64,000 nucleotides of DNA, from contig NZ_BAGX02000013.1 in NCBI RefSeq assembly GCF_000320505.1, positions 1-64,000 on the forward strand, given 5' to 3'. Position numbers and translations under genes: made by a program. How positions within the stretch are numbered: the first letter of the stretch is position 1; the number at the start of each line of letters is the position of its first letter. Of this stretch, positions 9,575 to 19,982 are shown one piece after another. The notes under the pieces were generated by a model. It had not been told where the DNA came from and made no database searches. It saw only the letters and a program-made list of their open reading frames with translations. The stretch comes from Methanobrevibacter boviskoreani JH1. Its GTDB lineage: Archaea; Methanobacteriota; Methanobacteria; Methanobacteriales; Methanobacteriaceae.

Positions 9575-12500
9575 CTAGACAATGGAATATTTGCCTGGTT
9601 TTAAATTAATGTTTAAATAAGCCATACCATTATTATCAGTTGTTTTATAATAGGATTTCTTACTGACAGTAATTTTCACTCTTTGACCTGCTAATGGATT
9701 TCCATGATTATCAACAACTTTAACAGCATACTTAGAACCATCTTTGTATTTCATATTAAGATTTTGAGCAGTAATTCTTGGAAGTACTGTAATCTTATTA
9801 GAGACTTTATAGTCACCGTAAGTTGTAGTGATGGTATATGTTTTTGGAGCTAGATTAATATTTAAACTTGCAATACCCTCACTATCAGAGATTTTGGTAT
9901 AGGTTTTTCCACAGACAGTGAAGTTAACTGCAGCACCTGCTACAACATTTCCATCATTACCTAAAACTCTAACTGAGAATTTAGTACCATTTTTATAGTA
10001 CATTACAATGTTTTTATTCTCAATAATTGGTGAAATAACACTAATCATAGTGGTTTTTTCCTCTCCAGTTATAGGGTTTACAGTTGTAATCGTATATTCT
10101 CTTGGTAAAAGGTTAATGTTTAACTTTGCGATTCCTTGATCGTTAGTTTGTTTTAGGTAGGTTTTTCCACAGACAGTAATGTTTACATTAGTATTTGCCA
10201 ATGGATTACCTTCACTGTCTAAGTATAATGCATAATATTGGGTATCATTTTTATAGACTTTAACAACATCCTTTACCTCTAAAGTAGATTTAACTACAAT
10301 GATTGAATGAACAATAATTGGATTATATAAATCAGAACCATTATATGTTGTAATTACATTATATGCTCCACTATCTAATTCAATAGGTAAATAAACAATA
10401 CCATTATAATCAGTTGTAAGATTATATTCTGTTCCATTAATGGTAATTCTTAATCCAGCATTTACAACAGGGTTACCGTCTGAATATACTAATTTAGCAC
10501 TTAATCCTTCTGGACCTTTATAAAATTTAGTAATATTATTTACTGTTAAGTTAAGGTCCTTATTAATTATTTTTAATATTCCAGTTTTAATGGATAATTT
10601 AAGTAAACCACTATTAAGTAAATTAGCACTAACAAGATAATTGCCGCCTACAGTTGGAATAAAGTTACCATAATAGGTAGTGTTATTAAGTGTTCCGTTT
10701 ATTAAGTTTTGACTTGTGGAACCATTGGAAATCCTATTCATTGGGAAATTAACACCAGATAACAATATTAATTTTACATTAAATCTAAAGGCATTTTCAT
10801 CCAATATTATTGTGTTATTATTGTCATCTAAAATAATTCCGTCTAATGTATTGTTTTCATTAATAAAACCAATTTTGGTCTGATTATTTAAAACAACAAC
10901 ATATGTTTGAGTATTGATGTAATTCTTGTTAAAAATTGCTTCTGTGAAATTATTTTTATCTAATGATAAAAGACCAATGTTTATAATTGAATAGTTTGAG
11001 GTATTAGCGGTATTATTTATTAAAATGGCAGATCCATTGTCATTGTATAATATTGTTGATTCGTTAATGAAGTTACTATTAATTACAGTTATATTGGAAT
11101 ATTCATTTGAAAGGTAAATTAGATTTTTAACATTATTGTTTTTAAATGTTGAATTAACTATGGTAGTATTAGAATAAAATGTGTCTGGATAGTTATATGT
11201 ACCTAAACCTGTAATTAAATAATCATTTTTAGCAGTGTTATTTTCAAATAAGGTTTCAACAATATTTAAAAAGCCGTAATCGTTTGCGATAGCAGCAGCA
11301 TTTAAATCAGCTGTATTATTAATGATTCTACATTTTGCAATATTTACATGAGGTACATTTGATTGACCCATATATATTGCTCCACCACTTACTCTTCCAT
11401 GATTGTCTTCTATAGTACAATTGTTTAAATTGACATAGGATATATATGTCTCGGTTATAACCTCATTATTAACTACGGAAGTAATATAGTACATGAGAGG
11501 ATCTAATTCAAGGGCACCACCATAACTAGCGGTATTGTTTTTGAATACACAGTCATTAAAAGTACTGTTACTACCAGTAGTGTAATATGCTCCACCCATG
11601 GAACTTATATTTAAATAGTCTACAGCTCTGTTATTTGTAAATCTTACATTGTTGAAGTATCTGTTAGAACCTGAAGATGAGAAAACAGCTCCACCTCTAA
11701 GTCCCTGGTTATTATCAAATAAAACATTATTAAATGTGTAGTCGTAACCGGAATAGCCTAAGATGTAAAGTGCTCCACCATATGACACAGCAGTGTTGTT
11801 TAAAAATGAAACATTTTCAAGTATTAAGTCACCTTCACCATCTTTAAAGTATGCTCCACCAATGGAGCTTGCAGAGTTGTTAATGAAGCTTGTATTATAG
11901 ATATAATGATTTCCCCATCCATTAATAGCTCCACCTTGTTCAGCTTTATTATTTATGAAAGTACAATTAATAACAGTTAAATTACCATGACCCATGGTAT
12001 AGATAGCACCTGCCCATCCGTTGTTATAGGTACCATTTGTAAATATAATGTTTTTAAAGGTCACATCACAGTTATAATCAATATCTATGATTCTATCACC
12101 ATTACCCACTAAGGTAATAGGGGTTTCATTTAAGGAAGTGATAGTTATGGTTTTGTTTATACTGTAAGGTTCTGAAGGCATATACCTGTGACCGATCATT
12201 ACCTCATCTACAACATAGGTTCCAGGAATACCTTTAATCGTATCATTAAATCCTGAAGCATTTACAGCCTCTTGTAATGTTTCATATCCAGTATCATTAA
12301 TAAACCAACGATTGATAGCTCCTCTGATTTTTAAGAAACCTGATTTTAAATCGATAATAGGATTATCAGTATTTGATCCTGAATAGCTTATCTCATTTCC
12401 ATGAATTAGATAGGAACCTTCATCGAATCTAAGGCTAAATCTGGATGTACCATTAATGACTGAATCATTAATTAATTCATTGTTAACATCATTTACATAA

Positions 12501-14839
12501 TATGAAAGATATCCTCCATTAATCGGATTTAACATATCATCAGTAACTGTTGCAAATACTTCTGTTGGAGTGGCATTTCTACCATTTACAGTAGAGTTTC
12601 CTAAATAGCTGACTTTAACACCATTTATTATTCCGCCGTTAAGGTTGATGTTACATGTATCTCCAGTCATGGTATTATTTCTTAAATAAGTAGTTGAAGA
12701 TTCAGCTATGTTAATATCATAAGCCTCATTATTGGAGAATATGTTATTTGTAATATTTGCAGAACCATTTGTAAATATGGCATCTTTACCATTATTGGAT
12801 ATTGTTGAATCAACTAATATTAAAGGGCTATTTGTATAGATTACAGAACCGGTATTTTCCGCAACATTGTCTGTAAATTTAGAATTGCCGATTATTAAAA
12901 TACCGTCAACTGATGCAATAGATCCACCATTTAAAGCATTACCATTGGTAAACTCTGTATTATTAAGTGTTAATTTACTTGAATCTAGTAATATAATTCC
13001 ACCATTATCAGATGTTTTTCCATCTATAAATTTGATATTGGATATGTTAGTATCTGCTTTAATGACAAATATACGAGAACGGTTTGATCCGGATATTATA
13101 ACATTTTCTCCAGTAATGGTTACAATTTTATTGATTACAATATCATTCTCTTCATATGTACCATTAAATATGATAATGGTTTTTCCACCACCTAATTCCT
13201 CATTCTTTAAAACAGCAGCTTTTATAGTTTTAAATGGATGTTCATAAGATCCGTCATTAGAATCGTCACCATCCTTAGATACATAGATTCTGTCTACAGT
13301 AGGACCATTTACATGGAATTGGACATTTGTGATTTCATCATCATACATTACAGAAACATTATCAAAACCTGTGTTTAATCCAACATAGGTTATTGTTGCT
13401 GAGTTGTTTACAACGGTAGTTGAATTTGGATTTAAAGTTCCTAGTTTACTTGTTAAATTAATTTTGTAATTTGGCATAGATTGGTTTAAAGTTTCAAAAC
13501 CTGTACCATTACTAGTTAACTTAAATTCCAATGTTAAATCTTCTTTGGTATATTGGTTAACATTACTATTAATACTTGGTATAAGTACAACCCAATTGGT
13601 TAATCCTAATCTATCACTGTAGAAGCTTGTATTTGGTTTTGTATTATTACCCCAGAAATTGTAATTTACAGAACCGGATACATCAGAATAAACTATGGGA
13701 GTACCTGCCTTAACAGTATTATTATCAAATATACAATATTTTATAATGATCTTATTATCACGAGCACTGATTATTCCCTGCATATTGCTATATGAACTAG
13801 TACCTGTATTGTTTAAGAAAGTACAATGTTCAATTATGGTGTTTGCATAAGTTACAACTGCCCCAGTAGGTCCTTTATTATTTAAAAATGTACAGTTTGA
13901 GATAAGTAAATATTTATCCTTATTTCCGGAACCGCCTGATGTGGTTGTTGAGGAAATAGCTCCAGATGTTTGACCTGAACCATTTATAAAAGTAATATTA
14001 TATAGTTTTGTAATGTTGTTTCCCAGAAGGATATGATAATTACTTCCATTGGAATAGATAACCACATTTCCCCTTCCAGCCAAAATCACATTATCCTTAA
14101 TATAATAGCCATTTAATTCGTAAGTACCTTCATTAATTATAATAAGACAATTACCACCTAACTCCTTATTCCTATCTAAGGCCTTGGTGATTGTTGCATA
14201 TGGTGCATCAATTGCTCCGTCATTACCATCATAACCGATTTTGGAAACATATATGGTATCTGTAACTGACATGTCTGGAATTGTAATATTGACATTAGAT
14301 GAGATACTATCATCCGTAACATTTATATAAACAGTACTAGGAGCAAGACCTTCACTATCTTCTATAAATGCATCATAACCATATTTTGAGGAATCACTTG
14401 TAAAAGTAATAGCATAAGGTTCACTTCTGGCACTTAAACCTTCTAGGCTGGAAATGTCTAAGTTAAGTACTGAGTAATAAATATAAGTACTGCCAGTTCT
14501 ATTAACTCCGTTACCATCTATATACGAGTAACCAACTTCCAAAGCATCATCATAATCAGGATAATCATCATAGTAATATAATGTACCTGTTATATTGGCT
14601 TTTTGACCTTCTTTTACTGTGATATAGTCATTATCGAATTGGATAAATCCTTCATCACCAGTATGATTATCTTCACCAATAACATTGGTATCGTTATTAA
14701 TATTTTTATGGATATTATCATTGTTATAAGCAATATCTTGATTGCTATCGTTCAAATCAATAGCAAACGATGTTGGTATTAGAATAAGCACTAATAATAT
14801 AGTTAATATTAATAACACTTTCTTTTTATTAAAATTCAT
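9575..14839 (-). CDS. adhesin-like surface protein with beta-helix and Ig-like repeats, frameshifted at its C-terminus
   Basis: A 1754-residue secreted adhesin-like protein of the kind abundant in gut Methanobrevibacter. A signal peptide of about 26 residues (basic KKK, then a long Leu/Ile core ending TSFA) is followed by two copies of a pectate-lyase-like start (IYVSK.G.DGNDG...PYATI.KA), then Asn/Gly-rich right-handed beta-helix repeats with recurring INNTA, GGAIY and NNTF elements to about residue 1300. Four Ig-like repeats occupy about 1420-1754. The fourth stops at PGKYSIV, while the third continues with TTYGDYKVSNKITV. Reading one base over immediately after the stop gives LEFGEHKVTSKITISK and a stop at 9528, so a single-base deletion appears to have removed the last strand (about 17 residues). 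Adhesion role is inferred. A strong AAGGAGAAGAGG ribosome binding site precedes the ATG. Confidence 0.9.
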   Translation of the reverse strand: MNFNKKKVLLILTILLVLILIPTSFAIDLNDSNQDIAYNNDNIHKNINNDTNVIGEDNHTGDEGFIQFDNDYITVKEGQKANITGTLYYYDDYPDYDDALEVGYSYIDGNGVNRTGSTYIYYSVLNLDISSLEGLSARSEPYAITFTSDSSKYGYDAFIEDSEGLAPSTVYINVTDDSISSNVNITIPDMSVTDTIYVSKIGYDGNDGAIDAPYATITKALDRNKELGGNCLIIINEGTYELNGYYIKDNVILAGRGNVVIYSNGSNYHILLGNNITKLYNITFINGSGQTSGAISSTTTSGGSGNKDKYLLISNCTFLNNKGPTGAVVTYANTIIEHCTFLNNTGTSSYSNMQGIISARDNKIIIKYCIFDNNTVKAGTPIVYSDVSGSVNYNFWGNNTKPNTSFYSDRLGLTNWVVLIPSINSNVNQYTKEDLTLEFKLTSNGTGFETLNQSMPNYKINLTSKLGTLNPNSTTVVNNSATITYVGLNTGFDNVSVMYDDEITNVQFHVNGPTVDRIYVSKDGDDSNDGSYEHPFKTIKAAVLKNEELGGGKTIIIFNGTYEENDIVINKIVTITGENVIISGSNRSRIFVIKADTNISNIKFIDGKTSDNGGIILLDSSKLTLNNTEFTNGNALNGGSIASVDGILIIGNSKFTDNVAENTGSVIYTNSPLILVDSTISNNGKDAIFTNGSANITNNIFSNNEAYDINIAESSTTYLRNNTMTGDTCNINLNGGIINGVKVSYLGNSTVNGRNATPTEVFATVTDDMLNPINGGYLSYYVNDVNNELINDSVINGTSRFSLRFDEGSYLIHGNEISYSGSNTDNPIIDLKSGFLKIRGAINRWFINDTGYETLQEAVNASGFNDTIKGIPGTYVVDEVMIGHRYMPSEPYSINKTITITSLNETPITLVGNGDRIIDIDYNCDVTFKNIIFTNGTYNNGWAGAIYTMGHGNLTVINCTFINNKAEQGGAINGWGNHYIYNTSFINNSASSIGGAYFKDGEGDLILENVSFLNNTAVSYGGALYILGYSGYDYTFNNVLFDNNQGLRGGAVFSSSGSNRYFNNVRFTNNRAVDYLNISSMGGAYYTTGSNSTFNDCVFKNNTASYGGALELDPLMYYITSVVNNEVITETYISYVNLNNCTIEDNHGRVSGGAIYMGQSNVPHVNIAKCRIINNTADLNAAAIANDYGFLNIVETLFENNTAKNDYLITGLGTYNYPDTFYSNTTIVNSTFKNNNVKNLIYLSNEYSNITVINSNFINESTILYNDNGSAILINNTANTSNYSIINIGLLSLDKNNFTEAIFNKNYINTQTYVVVLNNQTKIGFINENNTLDGIILDDNNNTIILDENAFRFNVKLILLSGVNFPMNRISNGSTSQNLINGTLNNTTYYGNFIPTVGGNYLVSANLLNSGLLKLSIKTGILKIINKDLNLTVNNITKFYKGPEGLSAKLVYSDGNPVVNAGLRITINGTEYNLTTDYNGIVYLPIELDSGAYNVITTYNGSDLYNPIIVHSIIVVKSTLEVKDVVKVYKNDTQYYALYLDSEGNPLANTNVNITVCGKTYLKQTNDQGIAKLNINLLPREYTITTVNPITGEEKTTMISVISPIIENKNIVMYYKNGTKFSVRVLGNDGNVVAGAAVNFTVCGKTYTKISDSEGIASLNINLAPKTYTITTTYGDYKVSNKITVLPRITAQNLNMKYKDGSKYAVKVVDNHGNPLAGQRVKITVSKKSYYKTTDNNGMAYLNINLKPGKYSIV

Positions 14840-15119
14840 TGCCTCTTCTCCTTATTTATAGATATGAAATATTATTCATATCGATTTATGATTTATAGAA
14901 TCTCATATTTAATAGTTCCTTCTTGAATCTTTAAATATATAAAAAAATTCTATGAAAAGATGAAAATTTTTAAGATAATCTTAAAAAAAGCTTTATGAAT
15001 TATAAAAATTAAAATGAAAATATTAACAATTGAAAAGGATTATATGGATATACAAAATGTCAAAATAAGAAAAAGTCGATAAATATTTAAATATTAAAAA
15101 AAGTAATTAAAAAAGAGAA

Positions 15120-15986
15120 TTATTCGTCTTTTTTAAAGAATTTGTCTTCAATTTTTTCAACAATATCCTTAAACTCTTTGGATACTGGATTTTTAGGATC
15201 TTCGACTGTGGTTATGGTATCCTCATCTACAGCATTTGAGACCTCTTCAGTTAGAGGAATGTCTCCTAAATAGTCGATATCCATAAGTTTTGCAAAGTTT
15301 TCACCCTGGTTTTTACCAAAGATATTGATTTTCTCACCACAATGTGGACATTCAAAGTATGCCATGTTCTCTACAAGACCAATCTGTTTAATGTTCATTT
15401 TTTTAGCCATTGTAACACATTTTAATACATCCTCTTGTGATAAGGAGTTAGGTGTTGTTACCATTACAACTGCGTCTGCCTCAGGAATAGTTTGAAGTAC
15501 AGTTAATGGTTCATCTCCAGTACCTGGCGGGTTATCAATAATCAATACATCAAGATTTCCCCATTTTACATCAGAGATGAATTGTCTGATTACTCCTGTT
15601 TTCTGAGGTCCTCTCCATATAATTGGTGTGTCCTGTGAATCGAGTAAAAATCCCATAGACATAATGGCAACATTGTCATCTGACATTACAGGGAGTATTT
15701 TATTATCTTCAATTCCTAATACCTGACCTTCCTTACCAAACAATTTTGGTATATTAGGTCCATGAATATCTACATCAAGAATACCTGTTTTGTATCCTTT
15801 TTTAGCAAAGGTTTCTGCTATGTTAGCAGCTACAGTAGATTTACCTACTCCACCCTTACCACTCATAACTACAATCTTATGTTTAATATGAGACATATTA
15901 TTAGCAATGTTAATTTCTTGTTGAATTCTTGCTTTCTGCTCTTCTTTGCTCATATTAGGGTTACCATGATGGTTTCCTTCAGGCAT
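15120..15986 (-). CDS. mrp: Mrp/Nbp35-family iron-sulfur carrier ATPase
   Basis: A 288-residue P-loop ATPase of the Mrp/ApbC/Nbp35 family, which carries and delivers [4Fe-4S] clusters to apoproteins in the cytosol, important in a methanogen full of Fe-S enzymes. The deviant Walker A motif GKGGVGKST is at residues 43-51, followed by DVDIHGPNIPKLFG, Walker B IIDNPPGTGDE, and a CPHC motif near residue 210 that holds the bridging cluster. A short leader with two His and Asn precedes the ATPase domain. The start has an AAGGAGGATACT ribosome binding site. Single gene between the adhesin and membrane-protein genes. Confidence 0.92.
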   Translation of the reverse strand: MPEGNHHGNPNMSKEEQKARIQQEINIANNMSHIKHKIVVMSGKGGVGKSTVAANIAETFAKKGYKTGILDVDIHGPNIPKLFGKEGQVLGIEDNKILPVMSDDNVAIMSMGFLLDSQDTPIIWRGPQKTGVIRQFISDVKWGNLDVLIIDNPPGTGDEPLTVLQTIPEADAVVMVTTPNSLSQEDVLKCVTMAKKMNIKQIGLVENMAYFECPHCGEKINIFGKNQGENFAKLMDIDYLGDIPLTEEVSNAVDEDTITTVEDPKNPVSKEFKDIVEKIEDKFFKKDE

Positions 15987-16197
15987 AGTATCCTCCTTTA
16001 TATTCTTATTAATTAATAACTGTATATGATTTTATAATAAAAAAGTATTTTATAATTAAATCTAAATTTTAATAAAAATATTTCTTTTATATATTAAAAA
16101 TAATTAGTTTAATTTTATTAACTTTTTGTTATTTTATTATTATGGATTATCTTATATAAATATTTTAATATTAGATTTCCATATGGATGCTTTTAAT

Positions 16198-16569
16198 CTA
16201 TTTAATTATGGTATCAATATTATCAAATACAAAACCCATAAATCCAATAATGATCGGGTATACTAAATAGATTAATCCAACATTTAACATGTATTCGATA
16301 AAATTCATTGGCAAACCTACTGCATTATAGTAGAATTGATCAAGAACCACATTTATTATAAATATTAGAATACCAAATACCAAAGCTTCTTTTAAAAAAT
16401 CCTCTTTAAATGATTTTAAATAATTAATACCTAATATTAATGATAAGACCGTGATTATAATATCTAAAATTATGTTAAAAATATAGGGATTTGAATTATG
16501 GGACATTAAAATCAGGGTAATCGTAACAATCCACGTCAAAAACCCATATATTACTCCTGTTTTCTTCAT
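16198..16569 (-). CDS. small four-helix membrane protein of unknown function
   Basis: I do not recognise the family. It encodes 123 residues with four hydrophobic segments and the sequence pattern YG.L at the N-terminus, EALVFG in the middle and YLVYPIIIGFMGF near the end. The same pattern recurs in the gene at 18693-19079, so these are distant paralogues flanking the Na+ symporter gene. The ATG at 16569 is chosen because a GATGAT ribosome binding site spans the upstream ATG at 16578. Confidence 0.6.
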   Translation of the reverse strand: MKKTGVIYGFLTWIVTITLILMSHNSNPYIFNIILDIIITVLSLILGINYLKSFKEDFLKEALVFGILIFIINVVLDQFYYNAVGLPMNFIEYMLNVGLIYLVYPIIIGFMGFVFDNIDTIIK

Positions 16570-16893
16570 ATGAATCATCTATAAAAAATTAAAAATTTCC
16601 TTAATAGTTATAATATCAAATTTGACAATTAATAGTTTTACTATAATTAACTGATATTCATTATATTGTTTTTAAAAAAATAAAGAATTAGTTTACTAAT
16701 GTGTGTATGCTATTTAAAAAATAATAAGATTTAATATAACTAACTGATTTTAATTAAATAATCGTTAAAAATAATAATGTTTAGTGTAATTAATTGGTTT
16801 TAATAATATGCAATTTTAAATTAACAAAATCATTTTAATTAATTAAATTTAATAATTAGTATCTAAAAAAAGGGAATGTTTACTGAGATTTAC
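16570..16893. other. intergenic stretch with degenerate AT-rich repeats
   Basis: Two loosely similar stretches of about 40 bp start near 16719 and 16766 (AAAATAATAA ... TAACTAACTGATTTTAAT versus ...TAATTAATTGGTTTTAAT), with a weaker relative near 16633. Their function is unknown; they may be degenerate duplications. No RNA gene or coding frame seen. Confidence 0.4.
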
Positions 16894-18357
16894 TCAGTAA
16901 TCATCAACTTTCGGTTTTGCTTTAGTAAACAATATTGGAACTACTATCATTACAAGGAGTAACAAGCCCTGTATGATTATTTGATTGGAATCTCCACTTG
17001 CGAAGTTCTGAATATTACCTGTAATCCACATAATACCTATTACAATTGGTATAAAGTATCTGATAATAAATTTCCATGTTTTACCAATCTTATGTTTGGA
17101 GTATTTATTAATACTATCAACTATATCATCTATTTTATAAATCCAACCGAATATAACACATTCGATAATCATGGTTAGAAGTAAACCAAACTGATTTAGG
17201 AATTGATCGAAGTAGGTTAATATATTGTTACCATAGGAGGTTGAATATATTATCGCTATTAAAAACCCAACAATACATATGTATGTAGATGCTCTTTTAC
17301 GACTAATTCCAAATTTATCGATGAGTGCTGAGGATATAGGTTCAACAAGAGATAATGCAGAGGTTAATCCTGCAAAGAATAAACATATGAAAAATAAAGG
17401 TCCAATTATATATCCAACAAAGCCCATTTTATCAAATACACTAGGAAGAGCAATAAATGCAAGACCAGTACCTGCAGAAACTACTTTGTCTAATGGTAAT
17501 CCACTGGATAAGCTCATGAAACCTAAAATACTAAACATACCTACGGCGGTAAACACTTCAAAACCACTATTTGTTAAACCAACAGTCAAACCGTTTTTAA
17601 CAAGATCCACTCCTTTCGGCAAATAACTTGCATAGGTAAGCATAATGCATAGGCCTAAACTTAGTGAGAATACAATCTGTCCGAATGCTGCAAGCCATAT
17701 GTTTATATTTGTGATTTGACTCCAATCAGGAGTAAATAAAGCTTTTACACCAATATATGCTCCAGGTAATGTTAATGAATATATTACAATTCCTGCCATA
17801 AGTACAAACAGAACAGGAATTAAAACTGCACAGACATTACCAAGCCCATCATTTAAGTCTTTATGGGAGATAAACCATACAATGAACCATACTATAAATA
17901 TGGCGAATAATACAGGCAATACCATATGGAGTGCACTCATTGGATTATTAGATGCTTGAAGAACGGAATTCATAAAGAATCCATTTGTATCCTGTCCCCA
18001 TCCTTTATTAAAACTTAAAAATAAATATATGATATTCCATCCAAGAATACATGTATAATATGTTAGAATTAGATATGGTACCATTAAAATGAACCATCCA
18101 ATATATTCGAATTTTCTATTTATCTTACGTAATATTTTACTTAAACTAGCTTTAAATCTGTATCCTGCACCATATTCTATGTAAATAAATGGCAAGCCCA
18201 CACATGCTATAGCTATAATGTAAGGAACCAAAAATGCTCCACCACCATTTGTATAGGATATGTATGGAAAACGCCAAATATTACCCAGACCTACAGCAGA
18301 ACCTATCATAGCTAGTAAAAAGGTCATATTGTTTTTCCATTGATTTTTTTCAGTCAT
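16894..18357 (-). CDS. NSS-family sodium-dependent transporter
   Basis: A 487-residue neurotransmitter:sodium symporter (SNF/LeuT family) importing an amino acid or similar solute with Na+. The family signature AMIGSAVGLGNIWRFPY is at the N-terminus and includes residues of the two Na+ sites and the substrate pocket; 11-12 membrane helices follow. The ATG at 18357 gives the usual MTEKNQW start. An ATG four codons upstream lacks a ribosome binding site, though neither start has a strong one. Substrate unknown. The four-helix membrane proteins on both sides could be accessory subunits, a guess from position only. Confidence 0.9.
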   Translation of the reverse strand: MTEKNQWKNNMTFLLAMIGSAVGLGNIWRFPYISYTNGGGAFLVPYIIAIACVGLPFIYIEYGAGYRFKASLSKILRKINRKFEYIGWFILMVPYLILTYYTCILGWNIIYLFLSFNKGWGQDTNGFFMNSVLQASNNPMSALHMVLPVLFAIFIVWFIVWFISHKDLNDGLGNVCAVLIPVLFVLMAGIVIYSLTLPGAYIGVKALFTPDWSQITNINIWLAAFGQIVFSLSLGLCIMLTYASYLPKGVDLVKNGLTVGLTNSGFEVFTAVGMFSILGFMSLSSGLPLDKVVSAGTGLAFIALPSVFDKMGFVGYIIGPLFFICLFFAGLTSALSLVEPISSALIDKFGISRKRASTYICIVGFLIAIIYSTSYGNNILTYFDQFLNQFGLLLTMIIECVIFGWIYKIDDIVDSINKYSKHKIGKTWKFIIRYFIPIVIGIMWITGNIQNFASGDSNQIIIQGLLLLVMIVVPILFTKAKPKVDDY

Positions 18358-18369
18358 TATAAAACCCAT

Positions 18370-18692
18370 TTTAAAAAAAATTTATAAAAAAATTATCATA
18401 TTTTTAAAAACAAGAATTTAAAAATATAAAAACTAAAACAGTAATATTATGTTAAAACTTGTATAAATTTATTTCTTTTTAATTAGAAAAAATATTAAAA
18501 GTAATTTAAAAAAATATATAAATTAAAGTTTTTAGAAATTTATTGAATGTTTTTCAAAAAAAGTTAAAAAATATTCCATAATCTTTACAATAAATAGAAT
18601 AACTTAAAAAATGAATAAAATATCATATATCTTATTGAAATATTTATTAATTAAAATAAAATTCTATTTTTAATAAAAGATTAAAATGAAAG
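18370..18692. other. intergenic stretch, nothing recognised
   Basis: AT-rich, with A and T runs only. It contains the 5' region of the NSS transporter gene on the minus strand. No RNA gene, clear hairpin or coding frame. Confidence 0.45.
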
Positions 18693-19079
18693 TTATTTCA
18701 ATTGAACATCAAAATTAGCCATATAACCTAAAGTTGTAGTGATTATCGGATAGAAGAGATACATGTAAGCTATTCTATAAATATAATCAATATTACTTGA
18801 ATTACCTGGTGAAATATTAAATAAAGCAAGTATGCCATCCAATATTATTGAAATTACAATAAAGTATACACCTAAAACCAAACCTTCGGCTATTTCATTA
18901 TCAGGCAATGGTCTAATATATATAATACCAAATATTAAAGCCCAGAATATGATCCATAATGGCATATATGTATTGAATAATGGTAAATCTGCACTAATAA
19001 CCCTATTGGTTAATGAAGAACAAATAAATACCAATAAATAAGATAGTATTCCATAGACTGTAGCTATTCTCCACTTCAT
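18693..19079 (-). CDS. small four-helix membrane protein, paralogue of the 16.2-kb gene
   Basis: A 128-residue protein with four hydrophobic segments; family not recognised. It shares with the protein at 16198-16569 the order YGIL..., a central EGLVLGVYF...ILD segment and a C-terminal YLFYPII...GYM segment, which supports common descent. The start has an AGGTTATATA ribosome binding site region. It lies upstream of the NSS symporter gene on the same strand with about 330 bp between them, so co-transcription is uncertain. Confidence 0.6.
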   Translation of the reverse strand: MKWRIATVYGILSYLLVFICSSLTNRVISADLPLFNTYMPLWIIFWALIFGIIYIRPLPDNEIAEGLVLGVYFIVISIILDGILALFNISPGNSSNIDYIYRIAYMYLFYPIITTTLGYMANFDVQLK

Positions 19080-19249
19080 TATATAACCTGAAATATTTAT
19101 TCAATTAATAATTTAATTTTTATAATGATAAATTTAATCGTTAATATTTAATTAACTTTAATATTAATAGACTTCAATAAAAATAAAATTAATCATTTTT
19201 TAATAGTAATTATTATTGGCTAAATGGCTAATTAAGCTGGTAAATGAAA

Positions 19250-19870
19250 TTAGTTATCAATATCTAATTTCTTTTGTGCTTTTTTATTTAAGGATATGAC
19301 AGGACTTTCACTAATTACTTTTCTCTGTTGTACCTCAACATTTTCCAAGGATAAGAGTATTTCTTTAGATTCAATTCCTCCCTGATATCCATTGAACCCA
19401 CCAATGGTTCTATCTTTTTTAATGGTTCTATGACACGGTATTACAATTGGAAATGGATTCTTTCTTAATGCATTACCTACAGCCCTATATGCCTTGGGAT
19501 GACCAATTTCTTTAGCTAATTCACCATAGGTATTTACAGATCCTCTTTTGGTATTATATTCTGCATTTAAAACTTCTCTTTCAAATGGACTACATCCGGA
19601 AAAATCAAAATTATCTAATGGGAACTTAAAGTCTTTCCCATTTAAATAATCTTGAATATCTAAAACGAGCTTCTTAATTCTTTTATTCAAATGACTAAAA
19701 CTTACGGAATCTAAGTTATCATAATTTTCATATGCAATTTCTTTAGATTTTAAATCTGGAGTAGACAATATAATGTTTTTAATTAAAACATTATCAGAAT
19801 CTTGAAAAACAATAGTAATAGGGCCAATTATTGTTTTTTCAATTGTAAACTCCTTAAGTTCCATTTCCAT
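19250..19870 (-). CDS. ogt: methylated-DNA--protein-cysteine methyltransferase
   Basis: A 206-residue DNA repair protein that transfers the methyl group from O6-methylguanine (and O4-methylthymine) to its own cysteine in a single suicidal reaction. The active-site motif IPCHRTI has the acceptor Cys at residue 146, followed by GGFNGYQGG. The DNA-binding helix-turn-helix RGSVNTYGELAKEIGHPKAYRAVGNAL lies before it with the arginine finger. The first 80 residues are a variable N-terminal domain, as in archaeal Ogt. About 30 residues after the catalytic domain form a basic tail. Divergent from the exonuclease gene at 19983. Confidence 0.93.
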   Translation of the reverse strand: MEMELKEFTIEKTIIGPITIVFQDSDNVLIKNIILSTPDLKSKEIAYENYDNLDSVSFSHLNKRIKKLVLDIQDYLNGKDFKFPLDNFDFSGCSPFEREVLNAEYNTKRGSVNTYGELAKEIGHPKAYRAVGNALRKNPFPIVIPCHRTIKKDRTIGGFNGYQGGIESKEILLSLENVEVQQRKVISESPVISLNKKAQKKLDIDN

Positions 19871-19982
19871 ATTATCAATCCTGAAAAATTAATATTATTA
19901 TATATAATAATATATATTATTATAATAATATTGTTTTTGGTAGAATCTTATTTAAATTAAATATAATTTTCTGGTATATAGT

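Noticed and set aside
12867-13247. A 126-codon frame on the + strand inside the large adhesin-like gene
   Set aside because: Antisense shadow of the beta-helix repeats, without a ribosome binding site or recognisable domain.
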